A stretch of DNA of 64,000 nt from Notamacropus eugenii (taxonomy: Eukaryota > Chordata > Mammalia > Diprotodontia > Macropodidae): contig NC_092878.1 in assembly GCF_028372415.1 (NCBI RefSeq), positions 31,649,903 through 31,713,902 of the forward strand, written 5' to 3'. Of the stretch, positions 1 to 11,650 are shown piece by piece. The stretch's first letter is position 1, and every line of letters begins with the position of its first letter. The notes below the pieces were generated by a model that saw only the letters and a list, made by a program, of their open reading frames with translations, was not told the DNA's origin and did no database searches. The translations under genes and the position numbers were made by a program.

Positions 1-420
1 TTTCCATTTATGGGAAATCAGAAAGACATGATCAGATAGACAATTCTTTTATCTTTAAATTGTCAAATATCTTTTTTTGTTTCATCCTGTCAAAATCACA
101 TATTTTGACTAGTTTTAAACTGAGCATATAGCAGACCAGCTTCTCCTTGATCTTTTCCTTTCAGATAAAATCTTGAATTGTCATTAGACTCTTTCTGCAA
201 TGTTTTTTCTCCCCAAGCACAACATGCCAGGATTTAGTTTCTCCTTTCCCTAGTCTGTATCAACATCATAAAAGATTTGAAGTTTCACCTTTCAGGTGAA
301 TCTTTTCATCTCTTTCTCTTCTTCCAAGCATCACAAAGGAGATAAAGCAATTGTCCTTGAGTTGAAAATCTGTTATTAAAAATAATGATGGAAAAAATGT
401 AAGTTCATTTAGTGGGAAGA
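1..420. other. Intergenic sequence, nothing recognised
   Basis: AT-rich sequence with no coding frame of note and no repeat that I could place. Confidence 0.4.
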
Positions 421-422
421 CT

Positions 423-868
423 TTGTACCTTTATTCCTCTCTGGGCTCTACTCCTGACTTTTTGAACTTGTTTCTGTACCCTTCCCTAGCATTCTTCTCA
501 CCCTGGAAGATTCCTTCACCGCTGTGGCCACTTTCTTTGATGGATCATTTCCTCCTGGAACCTCCATCTTCAAGATATTTCCCAAGCCAACCATATTTAC
601 TCTTTCATTCCTCAGTCAGCTCTCCGCTTTTGACTCTCCAAACTTCTTACTCTACTATGCACCACCCCCACACATTTCATGGATATCTTTCCCTTCCTAT
701 CATCTTTCAGCCTTCTTTTATGTATTATCTTTTCCCCCATTAGAATATAAGCTCCTTGAGGGCAAGAACTATCTTTCTATTTGCTTCTATGTGTATTCTC
801 AACACTTAGCACCAAGTTTGGCAGATGATCAGCATTTAATAAATGCTTACTGGCTTGACTTTGTAAGT
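423..868 (+). repeat. L2 LINE 3' end
   Basis: The last 130 bases carry the L2 tail pattern: a TTAGAATATAAGCTCC block, GAGGGCAAGAACT, then CACTTAGCACCAAG and a terminal AATAAATGCTT. The preceding 300 pyrimidine-rich bases (CACCACCCCCACACATTTC and similar) fit the upstream non-coding part of the same kind of element. Short frames here have no protein match I recognise. Confidence 0.6.
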
Positions 869-1895
869 TGCTTTAGTTTAACTGGGGACAGTGTGCTATA
901 GGCATCTACCTTGAATGAGGATGAAAGTAATCAGGCTTCCTAAGGGGAAAATATCAATTATACCTTAAAACTGTCACAAAATGCATCTCCTTCACCCCCT
1001 ACCAAAAAATACTTGCCTTATCATTCAAGTGAAAAAGATCAAACTGTAAAGGAAAGCACCAATCATATTTCAGGTCGGAGAGTAACAAATCTATGATTCT
1101 GTGCCAAGTGGAGCCCAGCACAGTAACCAATAAGGTATTAGTTTCTAACAGTGTTGTCAATTGAACATTATCTGTTTGTAAAAATAGAAAAAACTTGGCA
1201 CCAGAATTTCCATACCTCCTTCCTGTTGTCTGCAATTCTCACCTTCCCACTCTCCACCTCCCTACCACCACACCATAAAAAAGTTGCAATACGGTTTGAG
1301 TTGGGAATCTTCTGGAAGCATCTTTGGTGCATATAATGCTCAAAACAATGAAAGAATAAATTGGGAGAAGATTGTGTCAGGTAATGTTTATGATTTGCAA
1401 AATGTCAGAAGCATTTCTCTAGTTTATTTGTGGCTCTCTCACAGGTCTCCCGTAAATTTAGATACATCACTCACTCAGTTCCTTGGCTATTTTATTGAGA
1501 ATGACTCCCTCTGCTATGTAAAAACCTCTTCAAAGATCTGCTGAGATTATGTGATTGACTATTTGTGAAGTCATTTTAGTTTCCTGGGTGGTCTGTGTTA
1601 TCTAAGTATGATTATATGGCTATTGATGTCAGAGAATCCAAACTGGTCTCATCTAAGTAAAAAACTCCCCAGTGTTATCTCAACACATTTAAAGAGGATT
1701 CTAAAATATTAATGTCCCATCGAAAAGCCAGAGACATTCTTAAAGACTTGGAAACAAAACCCAAAGTGCAAAAAGTTACTCTCCTAAACTTGAGGGAAAA
1801 GCCCAGTAATGATGGCTTGTCTTTGTATTTTCTTTTCTCTGAGCCATAACTAAATGGGGCAGCTGGGGTTTGTCTCAGGGTCCTAAAATCTAGAG
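869..1895. other. Intergenic sequence, nothing recognised
   Basis: Unique-looking sequence. Short frames on both strands (for example around 1000-1235 and 1675-1911) have no homology I can recognise and no splice context. Confidence 0.4.
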
Positions 1896-2110
1896 CAGAA
1901 GTTCTTAACACTTTTGTGTCATGGATCCCTTTGGCAGTCTGGTGAAATCTATGGACAGAAAAAATATTTGTTGCCTACCTTTATAATTAAAGGAAACGAG
2001 AAATTTCAGTTAGAGGTTAGTGAAAAACAAAGATGTAATTTTTTTTTCCCACCCAAGTTAATAAACCTCCTGAAATCCATGGACTTCATGTTCTTAACAT
2101 GAATCCCCTG
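1896..2110. mobile_element. hAT miniature element with 8-bp target-site duplication
   Basis: Starts CAGAAGTTCTTAAC and ends with the inverse form GTTCTTAACATGAATCCCCTG. Inside are the family phrases GTCATGGATCCCTTTGGCAG and, near the end, TGAAATCCATGGACTTC. Flanks are ATCTAGAG (1888-1895) and ATCTAGGG (2111-2118), an 8-bp duplication with one mismatch, as expected for hAT. It is non-autonomous, with no transposase frame. A second copy of the same family is at 29278. Confidence 0.75.
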
Positions 2111-3007
2111 ATCTAGGGGATTCTATCAGCACTGTCAAAGGCTGTGCTTTTTCTTCTCATTTTCCATGGCTATACACCCCAGGTGAGCTCTCCCTATCAC
2201 CTGATCTGCCCACTTTGCTCAATGTGCAAAATTCCTAGTTATGGCTCTGCTCCTTCCTCAGAGGAGTGCAAAGTACTTCATAGATATCTAGTGACAAATC
2301 GTAGCATTCACCTCATTTTACAACTGGGGCAGAAATCAGTTAGGGAGATACCTATAGCTATTTAGTAAATAAATGTAGAAAGTGACTGAATGATGAGTTC
2401 CCTTGATTTGACCAAACGTTTTGTTCCGAGTCAAACAAATGTGCAGTGAAATCATCCCACTTGCCAAGTCAATATCTGTCTTTTTTTTTGATGCTCCTCA
2501 GTTTCTAGATTTGTTTTAGCTCCTCTGCCAGAGCTGCAAACCTTATTTATTTATTTTTTCTGTGTAAATGTTTGTGGTTTTTGCTAAATGGATCAGTTAT
2601 ATCAACACGTCCTACCACATTATTAGTTTTATCAAATAACAGAATGTACAGCCTGCCAGCCAGAATGTGTTTGGTGTATGTCTATCCAGTACATCTTGTA
2701 ACAACCCTTTTCTAATATCGTTTAGATTTTTTCCTTGTAAGTTAACACATTTATCAGCCCATATTTCAAGGCAAATTTTCTAGTGCATAATTTCTGCAGG
2801 AGAATTTTCCCTGTTAATGGGATCCATAGACACTAAAATGCTTCATTCCCTATTTCTGTGTTCATGGAAATTGCTGACTGTTGAAAAACAAAATGTTGAC
2901 TGGATGGAAGAAAGGAAGGAAAACAAGGGAGGGAGGGATGAAGAGTAGGAGGGATAGAGAAAGGAAGCGGGGTGGGGGGAGAAGGAAGCAAATAAGTTTT
3001 GTTTTTC
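2111..3007. other. Intergenic, with a weak MIR-like piece and a purine-rich tract
   Basis: 2250-2365 resembles a decayed MIR (CTCATTTTACAACTGGGGC). 2885-2990 is a GGAA/GGGA-rich purine tract. No gene is visible in the rest. Confidence 0.45.
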
Positions 3008-3245
3008 TGGGTTTTTTATTAAGCACTTATTACGTGCCAGGCACTAGGCTAAACATTTTATAAATATTATCCCATTTGAGCCTTGTAACAACCCAAGTAG
3101 GTGCTACAATAATCTCTATTTTACAAATGAGAAAACTAGAGGCAGACAGAGGTTAAGTGATTTGCCCAGGGTCATACTTGTAATACACGTCTGAGAACAG
3201 ATTTGAATTCAGGTCTTCCTGACACCAGGCCCAGTAGTGCTTCCT
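3008..3245 (+). repeat. MIR/THER-type CORE-SINE
   Basis: Reads through the whole family pattern: TTATTAAGCACTTATTACG, GTGCCAGGCACTAGGC, ATTTTACAAATGAGAAAAC, AGGTTAAGTGATTTGCCC, then TTGAATTCAGGTCTTCCTG. Moderately diverged. Confidence 0.85.
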
Positions 3246-5430
3246 CCTAGTTATTGTATGCCTTGTGCCTCTACATTTATCAGCCTAGTTTTTCTCCATT
3301 AATTCCTTGTGATCCTTTTTGGTGGCCATCACTCTGTCTGGGGGCTGTGGAGTTCTCAAACATTTGGGTTTGGCTGGAAGAGCAAATCTGCTGCATCCAA
3401 CACATTTTCTTTTAATTGCTAAGCCCATGTGTATTTTAGGAGGAAATTTGATCCATATGTTTCTGATTCATCTACATTGAAGTCACCAAAATGTTTTGTA
3501 AGAGAGACTGAGATGAGTCTTTTCTTTCCCTTAGAGACAGGAAGTCGAGGTTGTGAGGAGGAAGTTACCCCCAAACCCATCCTGACCTAGGGTTCATTGG
3601 TTAAAAAAAAGAAAAAGCCAAACTTTATGAGGTTTGCATGGGACTTCGCTGGTTCCAAAGCATTTTCCTAGCCCATTCCCATTATAACCCAAGTTACCAA
3701 GGTCCAAGCTATCTTTTGTGTCTATGGAGCAGCACATGAGAGCAAATCTCTTCTTTTCAGATTGAAGATTCTCTGTAGGAAATGACTTGATTTTGCCTCA
3801 TGGTTTGTGTAGGGGTAGAGAAAGGTACGTATCGACCACTTTGCCATGGAACAACTCTGGTATCCTGGTATTTCCCTTATAATTGGTGACTCTCCGATGT
3901 CATTAGTCCATAGAGAATACAACACGAGAGAACGGTCTTCTAGGGATTGAGACTCTTGCCAGAGAGTGTTTTGTGGGCTTTCTTGACAAGCTTCCTCCAC
4001 CCACTGTCATTTGCCAATTAGGCCTAGGATTTGAAGAAACTTTAAAGTCAACCAGTGTGTTTATCCATGTGGATCTCAAGGTCCAACAGTTTCATTAGCA
4101 GAGAAAAACAATTGGTGAGAGAGAGAATGTCTGTGAGCCTAGAGAAATAATGATGTTTGGGTGCTTTGATTTCTTCAGAGACTTCCCCACCACATTGAAT
4201 CACTCCCCTTTATCTTTCCAAACCATCTCACCACCCTTCCCTTGTGACCCACCTCTGCATGCTAATGTCCTAAACCAAAAGCAAACTCATCATTCGCTGG
4301 CCAGACAAGGTTTTCCAAGATCTCTCTGCTCTAATTACTGAGCTGCTGCTGCCATAGCCTTGAAAACAGTTGAAGATGTGTAATACTTCCTTCCCGTGTG
4401 CAAAACACATGGCTACCAGATATTCCGGTGGTCAGGAGTACAGAGTCACTCAAAAGCCACTGATATAACCATGATGATGGTGCTGCCTTATGCAGTCGTG
4501 GTCCTCGTGGTGAGAAATTGGGATGCTGCCCTAGCATGCCGATTCATCCCTTGAACAAACAGGGGGACATGTGTAGAGTTGGCTTCAGGGTGATTATCCC
4601 AAGACTCAGAATTCAGAGAATGCTCTCCTGCTAGCTATTGGGTAGTTCCCTGTGAGGGGAAAGGAATGTGGTTCTGTTAGCTTGTTCTAAAAGAGACCTG
4701 ACATTTTCTGGAACATTGAACACATATGAATACACCCAAAGAGTGAGTTAACCCTGTCTAGCAAAAAGGTTTTAGTACTCAAAGCTCATAGAAATTCTGC
4801 ACAGCCTATGGAATTCAGAATCAGTTTTCCTTAAACTATTTCTCTCATTTCTTTAGGCATGCAAAGGTTCTTGGAGGTTGTTTGAGTTTTCACCCCATGT
4901 GGAATCCTTTATACAAAACTTCTGACAAGTAGCTGAATATCCAGTCTATGCTGAACACTTCTGGTGGCAGCAAACTTACTGCCTCATGTACTTTTCGTTG
5001 ATTTCTATTTATCCTCTTTCTATTTATTCTGTAGATGACTACATAGGGACCTCTTGCCTCCCCTTTCCATGAGGGAGATCCATGAGGATAGGGATTGATT
5101 TACTATTTGCATTTGTATCATCACTGCTGATTTAGTACATTATCTCTTCAAAGACTTTTCAGGAGGTTAGCATTTAAAAGAACAGAAAAAGTTCTTTTAC
5201 ATAAAGAACAAAATGAGTTCAATCAATTGTTAAATGATATAAGATATTGCTGCATTTTGATAGCTAAAAGGAAAAGAACTCTGGTTTAATAAGAACTGCT
5301 AAAATATATGCATGATGAAGCACAGCTTTCAAATGGGATTTGAGCATCCTGGGACATAAAATGAAAGTAGGATAAACATAAAGATGCAAAAAGCCTTTGT
5401 AAAAAGATGTATGGTGATGAGTCATCCCAA
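3246..5430. other. Intergenic, mostly unassigned
   Basis: No gene seen. 4980-5140 has faint L2-like wording (CATGAGGATAGGGATTG). Short frames at 3722-4000, 4150-4341 and 4331-4537 show no recognisable protein and no splice context. Confidence 0.4.
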
Positions 5431-5434
5431 AATT

Positions 5435-5580
5435 GCCTTGTATTTATTTTTATATACTTTAATGTATACACCCCAAAAGAAAGTAACTTCCCAGAGGACA
5501 TGGGCTGATTCATTGTGTTCCCCAAGCCTAGCACAGTGCCTGGCACAAAATAGTGTTTAATAAATGCTTGTTGACTGAGT
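5435..5580 (+). repeat. L2 LINE tail
   Basis: Ends with CCTAGCACAGTGCCTGGCAC followed by TTTAATAAATGCTTGTTGAC, the signature L2 3' terminus. Confidence 0.75.
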
Positions 5581-5627
5581 ATTTTTGATTTCTTGCTTAT
5601 CTAGTCTGTTCCATTGATCTACTTTTC

Positions 5628-5882
5628 CATTTTGTTGTTCAGCCATTTCAGAGTCTTTGCAACCCTATCTGGGGTTTTCTTGGGAAAGATACTGGAGTGG
5701 TTTGTCATTTCCTTCTCCAGCTCATTTTACAGATGAGGAAACTGAGGCAAAGAGGATTAAGGGATTTGCCCAGGGTTACACAGCCAGTAAGTGTCAGGTC
5801 AGATTTGAACTCATGAAGATGAGCTTTCCTGACTCCGGTCCTAGAATTCTATCCACTGAGTCACCTAGATGCTCTCTGTACC
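5628..5882 (+). repeat. THER2-like marsupial SINE
   Basis: Contains GGGGTTTTCTTGGGAAAGAT, ACTGGAGTGGTTTGTCATTT, CAGATGAGGAAACTGAGGC and a tail with CTATCCACTGAGTCACCTAG. Other copies of this type are at 47050 and 47615. Confidence 0.8.
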
Positions 5883-5884
5883 AC

Positions 5885-6600
5885 CTACCTGCCCCTAATA
5901 AAAAAATTACATTTTTTAACCAGCTCCAAGTGGTTTTGGTAATTATAGTTTTATACAATGGTTTGAGGTCATGAAGTGCTATTCCCCCACCTTTCCCCCC
6001 TTTATTTCCCTTTAGGTCCCAGACATTTTGTTCTTCCAAATTTTAACCTGATTTTGTCTCATTCTATAGAGTGACCCCTTGGTAATTTGATTGATATAGC
6101 ATTATGTCTGTAAATTCCTGTAGATAATATCTCTTTAAATTATATTGTCATGGTCCAATTATAAGCAATACATAGCCTTTTAGTTACTTAAGATTTTATT
6201 TCTAAGAAGAGTATTTTGCAACTTATTCATATAAGTCTTGAGTGAGGTAGACTGACCACCAGATACTACATACGTTTTGTAGTTATTTTGTATATGGTTT
6301 CTTTTTCTATCTTTTATCTATCATTTTTTAAATTTTTTATAGGGATGCTGATAAATTTTGTGTATCTATTTTGCATCTCATGGTTTAATTTTTAAAAAAC
6401 TACTGTTTGCTGATTCTATAAAGTTTTCAAAGGAAACCTTCATGCCATCCGCAAAAATGATAATTTTGTTTCTTCTTTACCAATTATTGAGGTTTTAGTA
6501 TTATTCTCTTGTGATATTTCTATTGCTGCCATTTTTAGAACTACAGCAAATAACAATGGAAAAGAGTGGCATTGAAATATTTCTTTTAAATACACAAAAG
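5885..6600 (-). mobile_element. LINE-1 fragment, ORF2 reverse transcriptase to C-terminal part, minus strand
   Basis: On the minus strand 6039-5890 reads QNVWDLK, GGIALHDLKPLYKTIITKTT, WSWLKN, matching the L1 ORF2 segment that at 12470 reads GGLGLPDLKLYYKAAIIKTT. 6580-6440 is the antisense of the reverse transcriptase active-site region. Frames are broken; the copy is old. It may be the 3' continuation of the antisense L1 at 7262-9720, now separated by L2 sequence. Confidence 0.75.
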
Positions 6601-6699
6601 GGAACAGAGGGAGTCATAGATTAGTGCGACATCTTTGAAAATGACATGTTGAATTTATTATATACTTAAAAAGAAAAGCAAATTGTACATAAAAGAGAT

Positions 6700-6775
6700 T
6701 TTCAGTGTTGTATACAAAACCTAGCACAGTGCCTGGCATAGAATGGGTGTATAATAAATGCTTGTTGACTGATTG
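6700..6775 (+). repeat. L2 LINE tail
   Basis: CCTAGCACAGTGCCTGGCAT then TATAATAAATGCTTGTTGAC. Confidence 0.7.
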
Positions 6776-6894
6776 TTTATGATTCTTCTGTTTTCTGTTC
6801 TAATAAGGATATAGAAATATTTATTTTATTTAGTGTTTCCTAAATAGAGAATAAAATAAAATTCAAAGGAAGGAGAAGAAATATCAAGTCTCTC

Positions 6895-7260
6895 CAATCC
6901 ATCCCACACAAGGCTGTCTGACCATATCATGGTCAATTGGCTCTCTCTACTAGTTCCCTATCAACTTTAAGGTCAAATACAAACTCCTCTTTTTGATATT
7001 TCAAGTCTTTCATGATCCAACCTAATTTTCTTATATTATTACGTTACTTTCCTGCACATACTCTTCAGTCTAGTCAAATTGGCCTTGTTATTGTACCTAT
7101 GTGATTTTAAATACTCCAACCTCATGTCTTTGAACAAACTCTCCCCATGCCTGCAAAGTCCTCTTCCTCACTTCTACCTCTTAGAATTCCTAGTTTACTT
7201 CAGCACTCAACTCAAATGTCACTTTTGTAAGGTATCATGTTGCATTTTTATTTCAATGAT
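6895..7260 (+). repeat. L2 LINE fragment
   Basis: Carries the L2 phrases TCAAATACAAACTCCTCT, CAAGTCTTTCATGATCCAAC, TCAAATTGGCCTTGTTA, CCATGCCTGCAAAGTCC and CAGCACTCAACTCAAATG in the right order on the plus strand. Confidence 0.75.
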
Positions 7261-7385
7261 GTAAAATAATTTTTATTAAGCTTGCCCTTGATTTTTCAGG
7301 ATTTCTATTTTTGTACTTAATTGGGGATTTTAAATTTGTTCTTTTTCTAGTTTTTCTTTTTACTGCATGTCCAATTCGCTGATCT

Positions 7386-7451
<66 letters not shown>
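7386..7451. repeat. (TC)n microsatellite
   Basis: About 33 uninterrupted CT units inside the antisense L1. Confidence 0.95.
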
Positions 7452-7454
<3 letters not shown>

Positions 7455-8390
7455 GTTTTTATTGATTTAAGCATTTAGAGATATAAATTTTCTCCTAAGT
7501 ATTGCTTTAGTGGCATCTCACACATTTTGGTATGTTGACTCATTGTTGTCATTATATGTAATAAAATTATTGATTGTTTCTATGATTTGCTTTTTTGCCC
7601 ACTCATTCTTTAGTTTGTTTTAGATTGCTTAGTTCCCAACTAATTTTTAATATTTGCTTCCAAGACCCTTTATTGGATGTAATTTTGATTGCATTATGGT
7701 CTGCAAATGGATGCATTTAATATTCTTTTCTGCCTTTGGTTCTGAGGTTTTTATGCCCAAATACATGGTTCATTTTTTGTGAAGATGCCATGTACAGCTG
7801 ACAAAAAATATTCTCCTTTGTATTCTTATTTATTTTTCTCCAGAGGTGTATCATATCTAACTTTTCTATTCATCTTTTAACTTCTTTCTTATTTATTTTA
7901 TGGTTGGATTTACCTAGTTCTGAGAGGGTACAATTGAGGTCCCCCCAATATAGTTTTGCTATCTATTTTCTCCTGTAACTCATTTAACTTTTCCTTTAAG
8001 AATTTGGATGTTCTCCCATTTGGTGCATATAAATTTAGTATTTCCATCTGTTGTCTATGGTACCTTTTAGTAAAATGTAGTTTCCCTGGTTATCTCTTTT
8101 AATTGGGTCATTTTTTAATTTTGCTTTTTCTGAGATGATAATTGCTACCTCTGCCTTTTTTTTTTTTAACTTCGGCTAAAGAATGACAAAATCTGGTCCA
8201 GCCCCTTATTTCAACCCTATGAGTGTCTTTCTGTTTCAAGTATGTAACTTGTAAACAGCATATTGTTGGATCCTGGTTTCTAATCCATTCTACTATACTC
8301 TTCTTTTTTATGGGTGAGTTTATCCTACTCACCTTCAGAATTCTGATTAATAGCTGCACATTTCCATCTGTCCTATTTTTTTCTGTTTAT

Positions 8391-8392
<2 letters not shown>

Positions 8393-8444
<52 letters not shown>
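8393..8444. repeat. (CT)n microsatellite
   Basis: About 25 CT units, also inside the antisense L1, just upstream (in L1 sense) of the endonuclease start. Confidence 0.95.
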
Positions 8445-8448
<4 letters not shown>

Positions 8449-9119
8449 ACCTCTTTTCATCCTTTATACCCTTCTCAAAAGTAAATTTTGCTTCTGACCA
8501 CTACCTCCTTTTATCTATTCTTCCTTTTATCCTCTTCCCTTTTCTCTTAGCCCCTTTCCCTCCTATTTTCCTGACAGATAGGATACATTTCTATATTCAG
8601 TTAAGAATGTTTCTATATTCTTCCCTCTTTGAACTAATTCTGAGAATAAGGTTCAAGTGTTGCCCACTCTCCTCACTTTCCCTTCCACTGTAAGAACTTT
8701 CAAGTGTGCCTCTTTTATATGAGCTAATTTTCCCCATTCTACCTCTCCCTTTCCCCTTCTCCCAAATGCATCCCTCTTTTTCATCCCTTCATTTTTCTGA
8801 GATCATCTCAGTATAATTGACTCATGTCCATGTCATCTGTTTTTGCAGTCTCCTAATTGCCATAATAATAAAGTTCTTAGAAGTTACATGTATCATCTTC
8901 CCATACTGGAATGTAAACAGTTTAACCTTATTAAGTCTCTTTCATGTTTACTTTTTTATGCTTCCTTAAGTCTTGTGTTAGATATCAAATTTTCTGTTCA
9001 GCTTTAGTTTTTTCATTGGAAATGCTTGAAAGTCATCTATTTCATTAAATGACCATTTTCTCCCTAAATCATTATACTTAGTTTCGCTGGGAAGGGGATT
9101 CTTGGTTGCAATCCTAGAT

Positions 9120-9324
9120 CAGGGGTAGGGAACCTGCAGCCTCAAGGCCACATGTGGCCCTCTAAGTCCTCAAATGTGGCCCTTTGACTGAATCTAAACT
9201 TCACAGAACAAGGACTCTTAATAAAAGGATTTGTTCTGTAAAACTTGGAATCAATCAAAAAAGGCCACACCCGAGGACCTAGAAGGTCACATGTGGCCTC
9301 AAGGCTACAGATTCCCCATCCCTG
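9120..9324. mobile_element. Palindromic hAT miniature element inside L1
   Basis: Begins CAGGGGTAGGGAACCTGC and ends with the inverse GATTCCCCATCCCTG. The two halves are inverted copies: CCACATGTGGCC occurs near both ends, and GGATTTGTTCTG mirrors CAGAACAAGGA. Flanks TCCTAGAT (9112-9119) and TTCTAGAT (9325-9332) are an 8-bp duplication with one mismatch. The 205 bases have no coding capacity. I associate this family with the marsupial Charlie-type hAT miniatures; the exact name is not certain. Confidence 0.85.
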
Positions 9325-9769
9325 TTCTAGATCCTTTGACTTCCAGAATATCATATTCCAAGCTCTCCAGTTCTTTAACTTGAAAGCAGATAAATCTTGT
9401 GTGATCCTGACTGTGGCTCTTCAATGACCACTTGTAATATTGTCTCCTTGTTCTGGGAGCTCTAGAATCTGTCTGCCATATTTCTGGGAATTTTCATTGT
9501 GGGATCTCTTCCAAAAGGTAATTGGTGGATCTTTTTATTTTATTTTACCCCTGATTCTAAAATATTGAGGCAGTTTTCCTTTATAATTTCTTGAAATTTG
9601 ATGTCTAGCTCTTTTTTTTTAATCCTGGCTTTCATGTAGTCCAATAATTCTTAAACTATCTCTCCTCACTCTATTTTCTAGGTCAGTTGATTTCCCAATG
9701 AGATAATTTCCCCCATTCTCCCTCTCCCTTCTTTCTCTCCTTTGGGTTATCATGTATCAAGAATGTGCT

Positions 9770-10285
9770 GGTAATAGAAATGTTATTTGTGCTTTATTTT
9801 CAAAGACCGATGAATTCATTGGGCAATGTCTTGACTAATACATGAACTGGATTTAAGTGAGGCACAGTTGCACAAAGTAATCAGGCTCATTTTTTCAGAG
9901 TCATTGAAATCACAACTACTGGTAATGGCTCTGGATGCAGTGAATGACCTTAGTTTCTTCATTGTCTGACCAACCTCTCAGCAACTCATAGTGCCTGCTT
10001 CAACCACTTTCATAGCCATTGGAATGAATTGTTCTCATCTACCCGTTCCACTAGGGAAATCCTTCACATGCTTGGGGCGGACACTTCCCTAACTCAACGA
10101 TGGATTTGAGGTCCATGGGTTACCCTCAACCTGGTTTAACCCATCTGCAGAGGCATTATCCTGGGGTGTAGCCACTGCACGTTGTATAGCTTCTTGCAGT
10201 CACAGATAAGAGTTAAGTACCAGGTAGACACCAAAGATGGATGAACAGCCCTGAAAAGTGCTTGGCAAGCCCTCACACCACAGTG
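9770..10285 (+). repeat. Old marsupial repeat sharing a block with the composite SINEs
   Basis: The first 130 bases (GAACTGGATTTAAGTGAGG, TTGCACAAAGTAATCAGG) match the block found in the SINEs at 45794, 50002, 50639 and 56243. The rest (CATGCTTGGGGCGGACAC, GCATTATCCTGGGGTGTAG, GTATAGCTTCTTGCAGTC) is a different partner. I recognise the sequence as a dispersed repeat but cannot name the family. Confidence 0.55.
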
Positions 10286-10690
10286 CTAGTCCTCCTTGAA
10301 TATCTCATATGCTCCAGGAGAGCATAATTCCAATAAGAGAAGATAAACATAAAAGGAAGCTGAAGGGAAGATTGGAAGAGATAAAGATATCAAATATCTG
10401 GAGATCAGATCTGGAATTCATTCTGGAGATTAATGAACTATTGCTGGACCTTTTTAAAGGCCTTTTAAAGTGGAACTTTTGGGAGAAGCAATCTGAACAG
10501 AGGGAGAGATCACAGGGACAGAGAGGCTCTTTGTGTTAATTTCAGATTGAGTCTCCAAGATGAAAATCTAGAGTATGGGAGAGGAGGTTTAGAATGTAAC
10601 TTTTCCTCTTATCTTCTGTTGCTCCCTATTTACTGGCTTGTTCTCTGACACTTTCAAATATTTTTATATCTCTTCTGTCCCCAAAAACTC
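10286..10690. other. Intergenic, nothing recognised
   Basis: Purine-rich sequence with one 76-codon frame (10309-10539) that has no recognisable domain. Confidence 0.35.
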
Positions 10691-11650
10691 CTTGGGTTAT
10701 GATTCTATATTTTTCTTGATTTTCATAGCCAGACTCTAAGGAAAAAGCCATCTATACTTAATGCCTCCATTGACTTTTAAAGCCTTTACAATATGGCATC
10801 CAACCCCACCATACTATTGAAATACCACCAAATCCAACAAGCCCTTTTCACTCCTCCTTAATTTCTCTTTATCTTTTGACCCTGTCCATGACTACCTCCT
10901 TGTGAGTACTCTCTTCTCCCTTCGTTTCCATGATACTTTTCCTGGTTTTTCTCCTCTTCTTTTCACTTCTGCTCTTGGTCTTTTTTTGCTGTATTGTTAA
11001 ACAACTCTTGCCCTTATCTGTGAATGTTGCCCAAAAATACATCCCTGGTCCTCCTCTACCTCAATAATCCCATCAGCTTCCTTGAGTTTAATTATCATGT
11101 CTATATGACTCCTCAATGTTTTTATTCAACTTTAATCTCCCTCCTATAGTCCAGTTCCACATTTACCAACTGCCTATTAGGCATTTCCATTAGACTATCA
11201 CATTGGAATCTCAACCTTAACATATCCAAAACAAAATTCATTCTCCTTCCTCCTAAACCCACCCTGCTTCCAAACTTCTTGATTTTTGTTGAGAGAATCA
11301 CTATTGTCCGGTAAATCCAAATTTGTAACCTCCCAGCCAACATTAATTTTTCCCATTCCTTCCTCCCAAATAACCAATCCATTGTGAAATCTTGTTCATT
11401 TCACATGATATAGTATCTCGATTTCATTCTCTCTTTTTTATTCGTATGACTACTGCCTTATTTCAGGCCCACATCAACTCTCATAGTGCTTAAAACACAA
11501 TATAAATTTAAAAAATGTTTGCTTACTTGATCCACTCCCACCTGAGCTATTGTAATAGTGTGCCTTTTCAGTTTGTCCCCACGTAAACCATTTTTCTCCC
11601 AGCTGATAAAATAATCTTGCTAGAGTATAGATCAGACTATGTTTCTTGAA
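10690..11650 (+). repeat. L2 LINE fragment
   Basis: Long, decayed plus-strand L2: AACCTTAACATATCCAAAAC, CACCTGAGCTATTGTAATAG and ATAATCTTGCTAGAGTATAG correspond to the region that appears antisense at 34000-34720. Confidence 0.6.

Larger units (their letters stand above)
7262..9720 (-). mobile_element. LINE-1 fragment, ORF1 and ORF2 endonuclease part, minus strand, with a hAT element inside
   Basis: On the minus strand 8359-8110 reads RINSPIKKKSIVEWI and RNQDPTICCLQ, the start of the L1 ORF2 endonuclease (LNSPIKR...DPTICCIQETHL in other L1s). 7560-7262 covers the region after the endonuclease. 9720-8960 is the antisense of the L1 ORF1 C-terminal half. Frames carry stops and two long (GA)n expansions, at 7451-7387 and 8443-8393. 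The hAT insert at 9120-9324 splits the ORF1 part, so the L1 is the older of the two. Confidence 0.8.
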
